Shown here: piece by piece, positions 16,862-25,721 of the stretch
How positions within the stretch are numbered: the stretch's first letter is position 1
How the letters are laid out: every line of letters starts with the position of its first letter
Assembly: GCA_947627215.1 (NCBI GenBank)
Contig: CANQVD010000004.1
Location: forward strand, 62,001 to 126,000
Length of the DNA stretch: 64,000 nt
Reading direction: 5' to 3'
Source of the DNA: an uncultured Eisenbergiella sp.
GTDB lineage: Bacteria > Bacillota > Clostridia > Lachnospirales > Lachnospiraceae
Notes under the pieces: model-generated
Database searches by the model: none
The model's input: the letters and a program-made list of their open reading frames with translations, nothing else
What the model was told of the DNA's origin: nothing
Translations under genes and position numbers: made by a program

Positions 16862-18006
16862 GCCTTCAGCGCCTGTTCGATCACGGTTTCTACCATTTGT
16901 TCAAACGGAATACCGACCGCTTTCAGCATGTCAGGGAAACGGCTGTGCGCGGTGAAGCCCGGTATCGTATTCACTTCGTTGAACACGATCTCTCCGGAGG
17001 CGGATAAAAACATATCCACACGGGCAAAGCCGCGGCAATCCAGGATCCTGTAGATCCTCTGCGCCGTCAGCCGTATCTGTTCCCGTTTTTCAAGGCTGAT
17101 CCTTGCGGGGACGTGGATCGCGGAGGTTTTCAGGCTGTATTTTTCCTTATGATCGAGAAACCCGCCTGCCAGCTCGATTTCATCAACCTCGCCGACCGTT
17201 AAAGCATCATTTCCCATAACGGCGCAGCCGACCTCAAAGCCGTCTATGTTTTCTTCCAGGATCACGGTATCGTCGTATGCAAAAGCCAGCTTTACGGCGT
17301 CAGGCAAGGCGCTGTGGTCCGATACCTTTGTGATGCCGAAAGAGGATCCGGCTTTTGCGGGTTTTACAAACAAAGGATAACCGATTCCCTCCGCACTCGA
17401 TAAAGCGGTCTGTGCGTCCGTGCTCTTTTTCAGCGCGCAGGAACGCGGGACCGTGATGCCGGCCGCTTTTACCAGGCTATGGGCACGGTCCTTATCCATA
17501 CACAGGGCAGAGGAAAGGACACCGCAGCCGATAATGGGAATGCCCGCGAGCTCGAATATGCCCTGTACCGTGCCGTCTTCGCCGTTTTTTCCGTGCAGAA
17601 CGGGAAAAGCGGCGTCGATAGGAATCCTGCCGATCTCATCATCCCGGCAGCACAGCAGCGCGTGTTCCAGGCGGCTGGGAGAAACGGCGACGGGCACACA
17701 GAAGTCCGGATGATGCCAGGTATCGGAAAGGATCTCTTCCCGGTCACCGCAGAATAAATACCATTCTCCCTGCCTTGTAATACCGATCAGGATGGGAATG
17801 TATTTTTGGGTGTTCATGTGGCTGATCACAGCGTACGCGGACTGCAGTGAAACATGGTATTCCGGCGAACAGCCGCCAAACAGGACGGCGATCCTTTTCG
17901 CTGTATTCTTTTCGCCGGATCCATCATGAGAGAAGCATAGCTGTGGTATCTTGTCTTTGGCGGCAGAAGCCGCGGGACTGGTTTGAGCAAGCCTTTTTCG
18001 TTCCAT
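16858..18006 (-). CDS. VanG-like D-alanine-D-serine ligase
   Basis: The 382-residue ATP-grasp ligase contains FPVLHGKNGEDG, LCMDKDRAH, KPAKAGSSFGI and EVNTIPGFT, all near-identical to VanG. The omega-loop EKYS segment fits D-Ala-D-Ser ligases rather than D-Ala-D-Lac enzymes. Start ATG 18006 is set by AAAGGAAGGG; this leaves about 30 residues more at the N-terminus than VanG. The racemase gene overlaps its end. No VanXY peptidase, VanW/Y or VanRS lies beside it, so a resistance function is not shown. Upstream 18007-18205 is AT-rich and probably holds its promoter. Confidence 0.85.
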   Translation of the reverse strand: MERKRLAQTSPAASAAKDKIPQLCFSHDGSGEKNTAKRIAVLFGGCSPEYHVSLQSAYAVISHMNTQKYIPILIGITRQGEWYLFCGDREEILSDTWHHPDFCVPVAVSPSRLEHALLCCRDDEIGRIPIDAAFPVLHGKNGEDGTVQGIFELAGIPIIGCGVLSSALCMDKDRAHSLVKAAGITVPRSCALKKSTDAQTALSSAEGIGYPLFVKPAKAGSSFGITKVSDHSALPDAVKLAFAYDDTVILEENIDGFEVGCAVMGNDALTVGEVDEIELAGGFLDHKEKYSLKTSAIHVPARISLEKREQIRLTAQRIYRILDCRGFARVDMFLSASGEIVFNEVNTIPGFTAHSRFPDMLKAVGIPFEQMVETVIEQALKA

Positions 18007-18205
18007 ATTGCCCTTCCTTTTTTGTCCATTTTTAACACTTAATATGGTAGCAGAAACAGGAGGGCTGTATTTCATGAAAAAGTAATTTCATTCCTAATAT
18101 ATTCTTAAGCGCGGATAGAGATTTTCTTAAGTTGGTTTTGGCAGCAGGTTCTGTATCAGAATCCGGAATCGTCGGTGGAGCAGCGCCTCTTTTTTTGTGA
18201 GAAAA

Positions 18206-18235
18206 TAGAAAACAGGCCCCGAAGGACCTGCTTTT
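18206..18235 (-). terminator. terminator downstream of prs
   Basis: A stem formed by CAGGCCCC/GGACCTG (about 18213-18230, one mismatch, GAA-containing loop) is followed on the minus strand by TTTTC and more T-rich sequence. It lies about 65 nt beyond the prs stop. Confidence 0.65.
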
Positions 18236-18293
18236 CTTGGGATGATGATCTGAACAAATCGTACACCAGGATCCATAGCTGCCGGACCCGGGC

Positions 18294-19478
18294 TCACAGA
18301 TATTCTTCCCGGTTGTTGTATTTCTCCAGGATCGTGCGGATCTTGTCCGTCGGCGTGAGGACATAGGAGAGGGACACGTCGTGGTTCATGAAGTCGATGA
18401 TGGAGGCCAGGAATTTGCTCATGTCCGCTTCGATATAGTAGGGGCGGGAGAGCAGCTCCGGGGACTGATAGGTCAGGTTGGTGGTGATGACCCTGTCGAA
18501 CCAGCCTTTTTCGTATGCGGAATCGAAGGCCGCCATGCCGTCGGTGAAAAGACCGAAGGTGGTGCAGATGAACACGCGGCGGGCGTTCATCTCCTTTAGC
18601 TGGCGGGCGGTGTCCAGCATGCTGCCGCCGGAGGAGATCATGTCGTCGATGATGACGATATCCTTGCCGTCGATGTTGTCCCCCAGAAATTCATGGGCCA
18701 CGATGGGATTCTTGCCATTGACGATGACGGAATAATCCCGCCGCTTGTAGAACATGCCGATGTTGACGCCCAGCACGTTGGCGAAGTAGGTGGTGCGGTC
18801 CAGCGCGCCTTCGTCAGGGCTGATGACGATCATGTGATCCTTGTCGATGATCAGGTCCGGCACGCTGTCCAGCAGGGCCCGCATGAACTGATAGGGCGGC
18901 GTGAAATTATCGAAGCCGCACAGGGGCGCGGCATTCTGTACTCTTGGATCATGGGCGTCGAAGGTGATGAAGTTGTGCACGCCCATGTCGGCCAGCTCGG
19001 ACAGCGCGTAGGCGCAGTCCAGGGATTCCCGGCCGCTTCTCTTGTGCTGGCGCCCCTCATAGAGGAAGGGCATGATGACGGTGATGCGCTTCGCCTTGCC
19101 GCCCACAGCAGAGATCATCCGCTTGAGATCCTGATAGTGGTCATCGGGCGATTTATGATTGACAAAGCCGTTCAGGGAATATGTGATGCTGTGATTGCAG
19201 ACGTCTACCAGCAGATACAGGTCTGCGCCGCGGATGGATTCGTTCAGCACGCCTTTTCCCTCGCCGGTGCCGAAGCGGATGCAGCTTGCGTCCACCAGGT
19301 AATTGTCGGCGATGTAGCCTTTGAAGGCGGGATCGTCGTGGGCGGGGCTTTTGATGTTTTTCCGGAATGTAACGAGATGATGGTTCACGCTTTGTCCGAG
19401 CGTTTTGGCGGAATCCAGCGCGATGATCTTTAAGGGGCCTACGGGAAGTGCTTTTTCAAGTTCGTGTAAATCGGGCAT
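18294..19478 (-). CDS. prs: ribose-phosphate pyrophosphokinase, long form
   Basis: The 394-residue enzyme makes PRPP from ribose-5-phosphate and ATP. Visible are the flexible-loop region KRSGRESLDC and the PRPP-binding DIVIIDDMISSGGS motif (residues about 285-300). It is longer than the roughly 315-residue classical Prs, as in the Clostridia-specific long form. Start ATG 19478 follows AGAGGA; in-frame codons upstream are not conserved-looking. Divergent from the DUF512 gene, with facing promoters between them. Confidence 0.92.
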   Translation of the reverse strand: MPDLHELEKALPVGPLKIIALDSAKTLGQSVNHHLVTFRKNIKSPAHDDPAFKGYIADNYLVDASCIRFGTGEGKGVLNESIRGADLYLLVDVCNHSITYSLNGFVNHKSPDDHYQDLKRMISAVGGKAKRITVIMPFLYEGRQHKRSGRESLDCAYALSELADMGVHNFITFDAHDPRVQNAAPLCGFDNFTPPYQFMRALLDSVPDLIIDKDHMIVISPDEGALDRTTYFANVLGVNIGMFYKRRDYSVIVNGKNPIVAHEFLGDNIDGKDIVIIDDMISSGGSMLDTARQLKEMNARRVFICTTFGLFTDGMAAFDSAYEKGWFDRVITTNLTYQSPELLSRPYYIEADMSKFLASIIDFMNHDVSLSYVLTPTDKIRTILEKYNNREEYL

Positions 19479-19611
19479 GGTTCCTCTTTCTGCCGTCTTC
19501 GGCATGGTGCGGATGTGTCCTGCGCGCACGGCACATGGGCAGGGCGCGCGTCGCGCGCATAAAGGCATACCTGCCTGTGAGGTCATATACAGCGCACGGG
19601 GGTTCTCTTTC

Positions 19612-19641
19612 TTTATATCATTGCACTTCCTGTCCCGTCAA
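19612..19641 (-). promoter_or_regulatory. promoter of prs
   Basis: On the minus strand TTGACG (19636-19641), an 18-nt spacer and TATAAA (19612-19617). It lies about 135 nt before the prs start. Its -35 is 10 nt from the -35 of the divergent promoter. Confidence 0.65.
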
Positions 19642-19651
19642 GAAAATTCTA

Positions 19652-19680
19652 GTGACAGGGAGGTTTTTTGCTGGTAAAAT
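19652..19680 (+). promoter_or_regulatory. promoter of the DUF512 radical SAM gene
   Basis: GTGACA (19652-19657), 17-nt spacer, TAAAAT (19675-19680), about 45 nt upstream of the start codon. Confidence 0.65.
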
Positions 19681-19723
19681 AGGGGAAAGGAGGAAGTCGG
19701 GGAAGGGACGCCCGGCGGCGGAT

Positions 19724-21064
19724 ATGAAGAGGCAGAAGGGACATCTGATCAAAGCGGTACAGGAGGGAAGCATCGCGCAGGAGATGGAGATCGAAGCGGG
19801 GGACCGGCTGCTTTCCGTCAACGGGGAAGCGGTGGAGGATGTTTTTGATTACCAGTATCTGATGCAGGACGAATATGTGGAGGTGTCCGTTTTAAAGCCC
19901 TCCGGGGAGGAATGGGTGCTGGAGATCGAGAAGGAGTACGGGGAAGACCTGGGCGTGGAATTCGAAAACGGGCTGATGGACGAGTACCGTTCCTGTCAGA
20001 ACAAATGTATTTTCTGCTTCATCGACCAGATGCCGAAGGGGATGCGGCCCACGCTCTATTTCAAGGATGACGACTCCCGGCTGTCGTTTCTGCAGGGCAA
20101 TTATGTGACGCTGACCAATCTGTCGGAGCATGATGTGGAGCGGATCATCCGTTACCGGCTGTCTCCCATCAACATTTCCTTTCAGACCACGAACCCGCAA
20201 CTGCGGTGCATGATGCTGCACAACCGGTTCGCGGGGGAGTCTCTGAAAAAGGCGGATCGTTTTTATGAGGCCGGTATCGAAATGAACGGCCAGATCGTGC
20301 TGTGCAAGGGGATCAATGACGGCGCCGAGCTGGAGCGCACACTTTCCGACCTGGAAAAATATCTGCCGCATCTGCGCAGCGTTTCGGTGGTCCCGGTGGG
20401 GCTGACCCGGTTCCGCGAGGGACTGTATCCGCTGGAGCCCTTTACCAAAGAGGACGCTGTCGGGGTGCTGGAAACCGTGCGCCGGTTCCAGGACAGGATT
20501 TATCCGGAATACGGTCTGCATTTCGTCCACGCCAGCGACGAGTGGTATCTTCTGGCCGGTCAGGAGCTGCCGGCGGAGGAGACCTATGACGGTTATCTGC
20601 AGTTGGAGAACGGCGTGGGAATGCTGCGGCTTTTGCTGGATGAATTTGAGGCCTCTCTGGCAGAGCTTCTGGAGAGCGGCGCGCCGGAGCGGTGGAAGGG
20701 CAGGAGGCGGGAGATTTCCGCCGTCACCGGTCGGATCAGCTATCCCTATATCCGGCGGATGGCGGACCGGATGGAGGAGATCTTTGCAGGGCTGTCCGTC
20801 CATATCTGGCCCATCCGCAACGACTTCTTCGGGGAGAGCATCACGGTGACGGGGCTTCTGACGGGGCAGGATATCATCGCCCAGTTAAAGGGAAAGCGGC
20901 TGGGGGACGCGCTGCTGCTGCCGCAGAATCTGCTGCGCAGTCAGGAGACGGTGCTGCTGGACGACTGCACGGCGGAAGATATCGGAAACGCTTTACAAGT
21001 CCCGGTGGATGTTGTAAAATCAAGCGGATACGACTTTACCCGCCGGATTTTGGGGGAATTCTGA
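19724..21064 (+). CDS. DUF512 radical SAM protein with PDZ-like N-terminus
   Basis: The 446-residue protein has an N-terminal PDZ-like segment (about 1-70), a radical SAM cluster motif CQNKCIFC near residue 92, and the C-terminal DUF512 domain (about 275-440). The family is widespread in Clostridia and is often encoded next to der, as here (about 50 nt upstream). Its reaction is unknown. ATG 19724 is the first plausible start below the promoter; the ribosome site is weak and a GGAGG lies further upstream at about 19689. Confidence 0.85.
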   Translation: MKRQKGHLIKAVQEGSIAQEMEIEAGDRLLSVNGEAVEDVFDYQYLMQDEYVEVSVLKPSGEEWVLEIEKEYGEDLGVEFENGLMDEYRSCQNKCIFCFIDQMPKGMRPTLYFKDDDSRLSFLQGNYVTLTNLSEHDVERIIRYRLSPINISFQTTNPQLRCMMLHNRFAGESLKKADRFYEAGIEMNGQIVLCKGINDGAELERTLSDLEKYLPHLRSVSVVPVGLTRFREGLYPLEPFTKEDAVGVLETVRRFQDRIYPEYGLHFVHASDEWYLLAGQELPAEETYDGYLQLENGVGMLRLLLDEFEASLAELLESGAPERWKGRRREISAVTGRISYPYIRRMADRMEEIFAGLSVHIWPIRNDFFGESITVTGLLTGQDIIAQLKGKRLGDALLLPQNLLRSQETVLLDDCTAEDIGNALQVPVDVVKSSGYDFTRRILGEF

Positions 21065-21112
21065 CCCTGCGCGGCGGGGCGGTTTATGATCGAAACGGAG
21101 AATAAGAATAGA

Positions 21113-22450
21113 ATGTCAGACAGAAAACGCAGGCCCATTGTGGCGGTGGTGGGACGGCCCAACGTGGGAAAATCCACTCTGTTCAATGCGCTGGCAGGAG
21201 AAATGATTTCCATTGTAAAGGATACGCCGGGCATCACCAGGGACCGGATCTATGCAGACGTGACCTGGCTGGACAGGGGTTTTACCCTGATCGATACCGG
21301 AGGCATCGAGCCGGAGAGTCAGGATGTGATCCTGTCCCAGATGCGGCAGCAGGCGCAGATCGCCATCGATACGGCGGATGTGATCCTGTTCATGGTGGAC
21401 GTGAAGCAGGGGCTGGTGGACGCGGATGCCAAGGTGGCGGACATGCTGCGCCGTTCCCGCAAGCCGGTGGTGCTGGCGGTGAACAAGGTGGACAGCTTTC
21501 AGAAATATATGGCCGACGTCTATGAATTTTACAATCTGGGGATCGGGGATCCCTATCCGCTTTCCGCGGCCAATCGCATGGGGCTGGGAGAGCTTCTGGA
21601 CGAGGTGATCCGACATTTTCCGGAGGATGCGGCGGACGGGGAGGAGGATGACCGCCCCAGGGTCGCCATTGTGGGAAAGCCCAACGTGGGCAAATCCTCC
21701 ATCATCAACAGACTCATCGGGGAAAACCGGGTGATCGTATCGGACATTGCCGGCACCACCAGGGACGCGGTGGACACGGAAGTGGTGCATGGCGGAAAGG
21801 AATATATTTTCATCGATACGGCGGGACTGCGCCGGAAAAACAAGGTGAAGGAGGATCTGGAGCGCTACATGATCGTCCGCACGGTGAGCGCGGTGGAGCG
21901 TTCGGACGTGGTGGTCCTGGTGATCGACGCGCAGGATGGCGTGACGGAGCAGGACGCCAAGATCGCGGGCATCGCCCATGAGCGCGGAAAAGGAATGATC
22001 ATCGCGGTCAACAAGTGGGACGCCATCGAAAAGGACGACAAGACCATTTACAGGTTTCGGGATCAGATCCGCAATACTCTTTCCTTCATGCCCTATGCGG
22101 AGCTGATGTTCATTTCCGCCCTGACGGGACAGCGGCTGCCGAAGCTGTTCGATACCATCGACGCGGTCATCGAGAACCACGCCATGCGGGTGGCGACGGG
22201 CGTGCTCAATGAGATCATGGCGGAGGCGGTGGCCCTGCAGCAGCCCCCTTCGGACAAGGGAAAGCGGCTCAGGCTCTATTACATCACCCAGGTGTCGGTG
22301 AGGCCGCCCACCTTCGTGATTTTCGTCAACGATAAGGAACTGATGCATTTTTCCTATACCAGATACATCGAGAACAAGATCCGGGAGGCCTTCGGCTTCG
22401 ATGGGACGCCGCTGCGGTTCATCATCCGGGAGAGAAAGGAGAAGGGCTGA
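21113..22450 (+). CDS. der: ribosome-assembly GTPase Der (EngA)
   Basis: This 445-residue protein has the family's two GTPase domains: GRPNVGKST with DTGG and NKVD, then GKPNVGKSS with DTAG and NKWD, followed by a KH-like domain. Der acts in 50S subunit maturation. ATG 21113 is preferred because the protein then begins close to the first G domain as usual; ATG 21086 in the same frame is an alternative. plsY begins 1 nt after its stop. Confidence 0.95.
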   Translation: MSDRKRRPIVAVVGRPNVGKSTLFNALAGEMISIVKDTPGITRDRIYADVTWLDRGFTLIDTGGIEPESQDVILSQMRQQAQIAIDTADVILFMVDVKQGLVDADAKVADMLRRSRKPVVLAVNKVDSFQKYMADVYEFYNLGIGDPYPLSAANRMGLGELLDEVIRHFPEDAADGEEDDRPRVAIVGKPNVGKSSIINRLIGENRVIVSDIAGTTRDAVDTEVVHGGKEYIFIDTAGLRRKNKVKEDLERYMIVRTVSAVERSDVVVLVIDAQDGVTEQDAKIAGIAHERGKGMIIAVNKWDAIEKDDKTIYRFRDQIRNTLSFMPYAELMFISALTGQRLPKLFDTIDAVIENHAMRVATGVLNEIMAEAVALQQPPSDKGKRLRLYYITQVSVRPPTFVIFVNDKELMHFSYTRYIENKIREAFGFDGTPLRFIIRERKEKG

Positions 22451-22451
22451 T

Positions 22452-23108
22452 ATGGCAAGACTTGCGGCACTGGCGATCGGATACGCCTTCGGTCTGATAC
22501 AGACCTCCTATATATACGGAAGGCTGAAGGGGATCGATATCCGGCAGTATGGAAGCGGGAATGCGGGCACCACCAATACGCTCCGGGTGCTGGGCACCAA
22601 GGCCGGCATCATCGTCATGCTGGGGGACATCCTCAAATGCGTGCTGGCCGTGGCGGTGACGAGGCTCCTGTTCGCGAACGGACACGGGGATATGAGCTAT
22701 CTGCTGGCGATCTATGCGGCTGCGGGCGCGGTGCTGGGGCACAATTATCCCTTTTACCTGCATTTCCGGGGCGGCAAGGGGATCGCGGCCTCGGCGGGAC
22801 TGGTGTTTTCCTTCCATCCGGCGCTGATCCCCATCGAGGTGGCGCTGTTTCTGGGGACGTTCTTCACCACGCATTATGTGTCGCTGGCTTCCCTGCTGAG
22901 CTACACGGGCTTTTTCATTCAGATGGTCGTCATGGGGCAGCTCGGCGTGTTCGGCATGGCCCAGGCGCATCTGAACGAGCTGTATCTGGTCACGGCGCTT
23001 TTGACGGCGCTGGCGTTCTGGAAGCATAAGGAAAATATCAAACGCCTGATCCGTGGAGAAGAGCGGAAGACTTATCTGACGAAAAAGAATAAAGAGGCGC
23101 TTTCCTGA
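22452..23108 (+). CDS. plsY: acyl-phosphate:glycerol-3-phosphate acyltransferase PlsY
   Basis: The 218-residue integral membrane enzyme has five or so helices and the PlsY motifs GSGNAGTTNTLR and GGKGIA. It moves an acyl group from acyl-phosphate to glycerol-3-phosphate, the first step of phospholipid synthesis. It starts 1 nt after der, and gpsA, which makes its substrate, follows 31 nt later. Function and order agree. Confidence 0.95.
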   Translation: MARLAALAIGYAFGLIQTSYIYGRLKGIDIRQYGSGNAGTTNTLRVLGTKAGIIVMLGDILKCVLAVAVTRLLFANGHGDMSYLLAIYAAAGAVLGHNYPFYLHFRGGKGIAASAGLVFSFHPALIPIEVALFLGTFFTTHYVSLASLLSYTGFFIQMVVMGQLGVFGMAQAHLNELYLVTALLTALAFWKHKENIKRLIRGEERKTYLTKKNKEALS

Positions 23109-23139
23109 TCCGGAAAAGGAGCGCATAAGGAGGTGCAGG

Positions 23140-24150
23140 ATGGCAAAAATCGGAATGATCGGCGCGGGAAGCTGGGGAACGGCGTTGGCCTGGCTTCTGT
23201 CCAACAACGGGCATGAGGTGACCGTCTGGAGCGCGCTGGAGGACGAGATCGCGATGCTGAAGGAGACCAGAGAGCAGAAGAGCAAGCTGCCCGGCGTGGT
23301 TTTGCAGGAGGCTGTCTCTTTCACCGCGGATCTGGCGGAGGCCGTGGCAGAGAAGGAGCTTCTGGTGCTGGCCGTCCCGTCCCCGTTCACCCGTTCCACC
23401 TCCCGCAGGATGGCCCCGCATGTCAGGGAGGGGCAGATCATCGTCAATGTGGCCAAGGGTATTGAGGAAGGGACGCTGATGACCCTTTCCCAGATCATCG
23501 AACAGGAGATCCCGCAGGCGGATGTGGCCGTGCTTTCCGGCCCCTCTCATGCGGAGGAGGTGGGGAAGGGGCTTCCCACCACCATCGTGGCGGGCGCCCG
23601 GACGAAGGCCACGGCGGAATTCATCCAGAATATCTTCATGAGCCCGGTGTTCCGGGTCTATACCAGCCCGGACGTGATGGGCATCGAGCTGGGCGCGGCC
23701 CTCAAGAACGTGGTAGCGCTGGCGGCTGGCATCGCCGACGGGCTCGGCTACGGAGACAATACGAAGGCGGCGTTGATCACCCGGGGCATCACGGAGATCG
23801 GCAGGCTGGGCATGGCGATGGGCGGGCGGTTTGAGACGTTCTGCGGGCTTTCCGGCATCGGAGACCTGATCGTGACCTGCGCCAGCATGCATTCCCGCAA
23901 CCGCCGGGCCGGTATCCTGATTGGGCAGGGCTATACGGTGCAGGAGGCCATGGATCGGGTGCAGATGGTGGTGGAGGGCGTATATTCCGCCAGGGCCGCC
24001 ATGGGGCTGGCCGAAAAATATCAGGTTTCCCTGCCCATCATCGAGCAGGTCAACGAAGTCCTTTTCGGCGGCAAAGCCCCGGCGGATGCGGTGCGGGATC
24101 TGATGCTGCGCGACAAAAAGATTGAGATCACCGATACCGAGTGGCACTGA
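23140..24150 (+). CDS. gpsA: glycerol-3-phosphate dehydrogenase [NAD(P)+]
   Basis: The 336-residue enzyme has the N-terminal dinucleotide motif GAGSWGTA and the conserved LKNVVALAAG and NTKAALITRG segments. It reduces dihydroxyacetone phosphate to glycerol-3-phosphate, the acceptor for PlsY encoded just upstream. AGGAGG precedes the ATG. Usual length for the family. Confidence 0.96.
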   Translation: MAKIGMIGAGSWGTALAWLLSNNGHEVTVWSALEDEIAMLKETREQKSKLPGVVLQEAVSFTADLAEAVAEKELLVLAVPSPFTRSTSRRMAPHVREGQIIVNVAKGIEEGTLMTLSQIIEQEIPQADVAVLSGPSHAEEVGKGLPTTIVAGARTKATAEFIQNIFMSPVFRVYTSPDVMGIELGAALKNVVALAAGIADGLGYGDNTKAALITRGITEIGRLGMAMGGRFETFCGLSGIGDLIVTCASMHSRNRRAGILIGQGYTVQEAMDRVQMVVEGVYSARAAMGLAEKYQVSLPIIEQVNEVLFGGKAPADAVRDLMLRDKKIEITDTEWH

Positions 24151-24173
24151 TGCCCCAGAAAGTCAGGTAAAAT

Positions 24174-25121
24174 ATGAAGATCCGGTGTAAGGAGTGCGGG
24201 AGAAAATTCGATCCGGAGGTTTACAGCGGGCTGTGTCCCAAGTGCGGCGCGTATAACGGAAAGCGCGTGGACGATTCCGAGATCGGGCAGTACCTGAGCA
24301 GCGGCTATCAGGGAGAGGCGCTGCATCGGGAGCTGCACGAGGCCTATGACGGCGGCTATGAGGCGGCCCACGGGGAAAAGGAAGGGGCGCATTCGGCCTA
24401 TGGAAAAGGACAGCGCCATGCCTATGGGGAACCGGAGGCGAGGCCGCTTTTCGAGGAGGGCAAATATGCCCTTCCGGAACGAAAGCACCGGCCGGTGCGG
24501 ACCGCTTTGCTGCTGTTGGGGCTGGTTCTGCTGCCGTTCGGCACGTTCGGCCTCTATAAGCTGTACGAATCCGATCTGGTCCGGAGGCTGCAGGAGGTGT
24601 CTGTTGCGGAGGCCGGGCCTGCGGAGAACGGGACGCTGACGGTGGCGGGGGAGCTGGATGCTTCCCTTTCGGCCGTGCTGGACGCGTCCATACAGTTCAC
24701 GCTGCTGGAAGCAGGCCCCGTGGAACAGTATCGGGCGCTGTTCCCGGAGGGAATGGGACTCTATGGCGTGAAGGTTAGGGCGGCCTGTGAGGGCTGGCCC
24801 TTTGATGTTTACTGGGGCGAGGTTTTTCTGGAGTATGAGCTGGACGGCGGGACGGTATACCGTATGCCGCTGGAGAGGGATATCGTCCCCTATTTTGCCG
24901 GATACGGCTTCAGGGATGAGGATATTCTGCCCTTCTATTGTCCGGGAATCGGCGGATATGAGGAAGGATATCTGTTTTTCCGGTATGATACCGGCGCACA
25001 GAATATGGCGCTGCTCTGGACGGTTTCGCTGGACGGGGAACCGGAGACAGTCGCGGCGGAGGGACGGCTGCCGCTGAAGGACGTGCCAGGCCTGTCCTTT
25101 CTGGAAAAGGAGGGAGACTGA
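24174..25121 (+). CDS. zinc-ribbon, single-helix membrane-anchored protein, unknown function
   Basis: The 315-residue protein begins with a zinc-ribbon (CKECGRKF and CPKCGAYN, residues about 4-27), has an acidic, Tyr/Gly/His-rich middle, one membrane helix (about 106-124) and an outer domain of about 190 residues. This zinc ribbon plus single helix plus outer domain plan is common in Firmicutes, but the outer domain is not one I recognise. It follows gpsA by 23 nt and overlaps the next gene by 1 nt, so the two unknown proteins probably work together. Confidence 0.75.
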   Translation: MKIRCKECGRKFDPEVYSGLCPKCGAYNGKRVDDSEIGQYLSSGYQGEALHRELHEAYDGGYEAAHGEKEGAHSAYGKGQRHAYGEPEARPLFEEGKYALPERKHRPVRTALLLLGLVLLPFGTFGLYKLYESDLVRRLQEVSVAEAGPAENGTLTVAGELDASLSAVLDASIQFTLLEAGPVEQYRALFPEGMGLYGVKVRAACEGWPFDVYWGEVFLEYELDGGTVYRMPLERDIVPYFAGYGFRDEDILPFYCPGIGGYEEGYLFFRYDTGAQNMALLWTVSLDGEPETVAAEGRLPLKDVPGLSFLEKEGD

Positions 25122-25663
25122 TGGCAGCAGGGAAGAGACGCGGGAAACCCCGAGGATCGGCTGCAGCGTGGATCTGTGCCTACGCGCTCATGGCGCTGGT
25201 CTGTGCCTTGTTCTACTATTCCGGCACCCAAAACCTGGACAATGAGATCACGTTCGAACGCAGTCCGCTGGTCCTGAAAAAGGTGACGGTCATCAACCGG
25301 CAGGATCAGCAGCAGTGGTACGCGGAGGACATGGAATCCGGGGATGTGCTGTACGAGATGCGGATCGAATATGAGAATACCGCGGATTATCACGGAGAGC
25401 TCTGGGAGCAGCCGTCCGTTTTTGACGACGGCACGGGCAGGAATCTCGAACTGTTCGACATGGATAATTCAGATCTGCGGGAATGGCGTCAGATGATCCC
25501 GGCGGGAAAGACCGGAACGGTTTCCCTGATGCTCGCGGCGGGAACGGATACAGAGCGGGTCCGTCTGGAGGAACGGGAGCATAAGCTGTCGGGAGAAAGA
25601 AAGAGCGTGACGCTGACGCTGCCCGGAGAAGCGGGAGAGTCCGTGGTGCAGACGGCGGAGTGA
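25121..25663 (+). CDS. membrane-anchored extracytoplasmic protein, unknown function
   Basis: The 180-residue product has a positively charged N-terminus, one helix (about 17-35) and a secreted-side domain that looks all-beta, similar in size to DUF4352/immunoglobulin-like domains, though I cannot assign it. It starts in the TGATG junction with the preceding gene. A hairpin at 25690 ends the unit. Confidence 0.7.
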   Translation: MAAGKRRGKPRGSAAAWICAYALMALVCALFYYSGTQNLDNEITFERSPLVLKKVTVINRQDQQQWYAEDMESGDVLYEMRIEYENTADYHGELWEQPSVFDDGTGRNLELFDMDNSDLREWRQMIPAGKTGTVSLMLAAGTDTERVRLEEREHKLSGERKSVTLTLPGEAGESVVQTAE

Positions 25664-25689
25664 GACGGTACGGATGTCGGGAAGCGATA

Positions 25690-25721
25690 AAGCGGTCCGC
25701 TGTATGTTCAGCGGACCGCTT
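25690..25721. terminator. hairpin between convergent genes, overlapping the metF stop
   Basis: A perfect 13-bp stem (25690-25702 with 25709-25721) with a 6-nt loop. The metF stop codon (25708-25710) lies in it. The T-rich tail is weak on both strands, so efficiency is uncertain. Confidence 0.6.

Noticed and set aside
15683-18006. Calling the VanG/VanT-like pair a vancomycin resistance operon
   Set aside because: VanXY/VanY and the VanRS regulator are not present beside it; only the ligase and racemase activities are supported.
19479-19586. N-terminal extension of Prs to 19586
   Set aside because: It is Cys/Arg/Ala-rich, unlike Prs, and the AGAGGA site points to ATG 19478.
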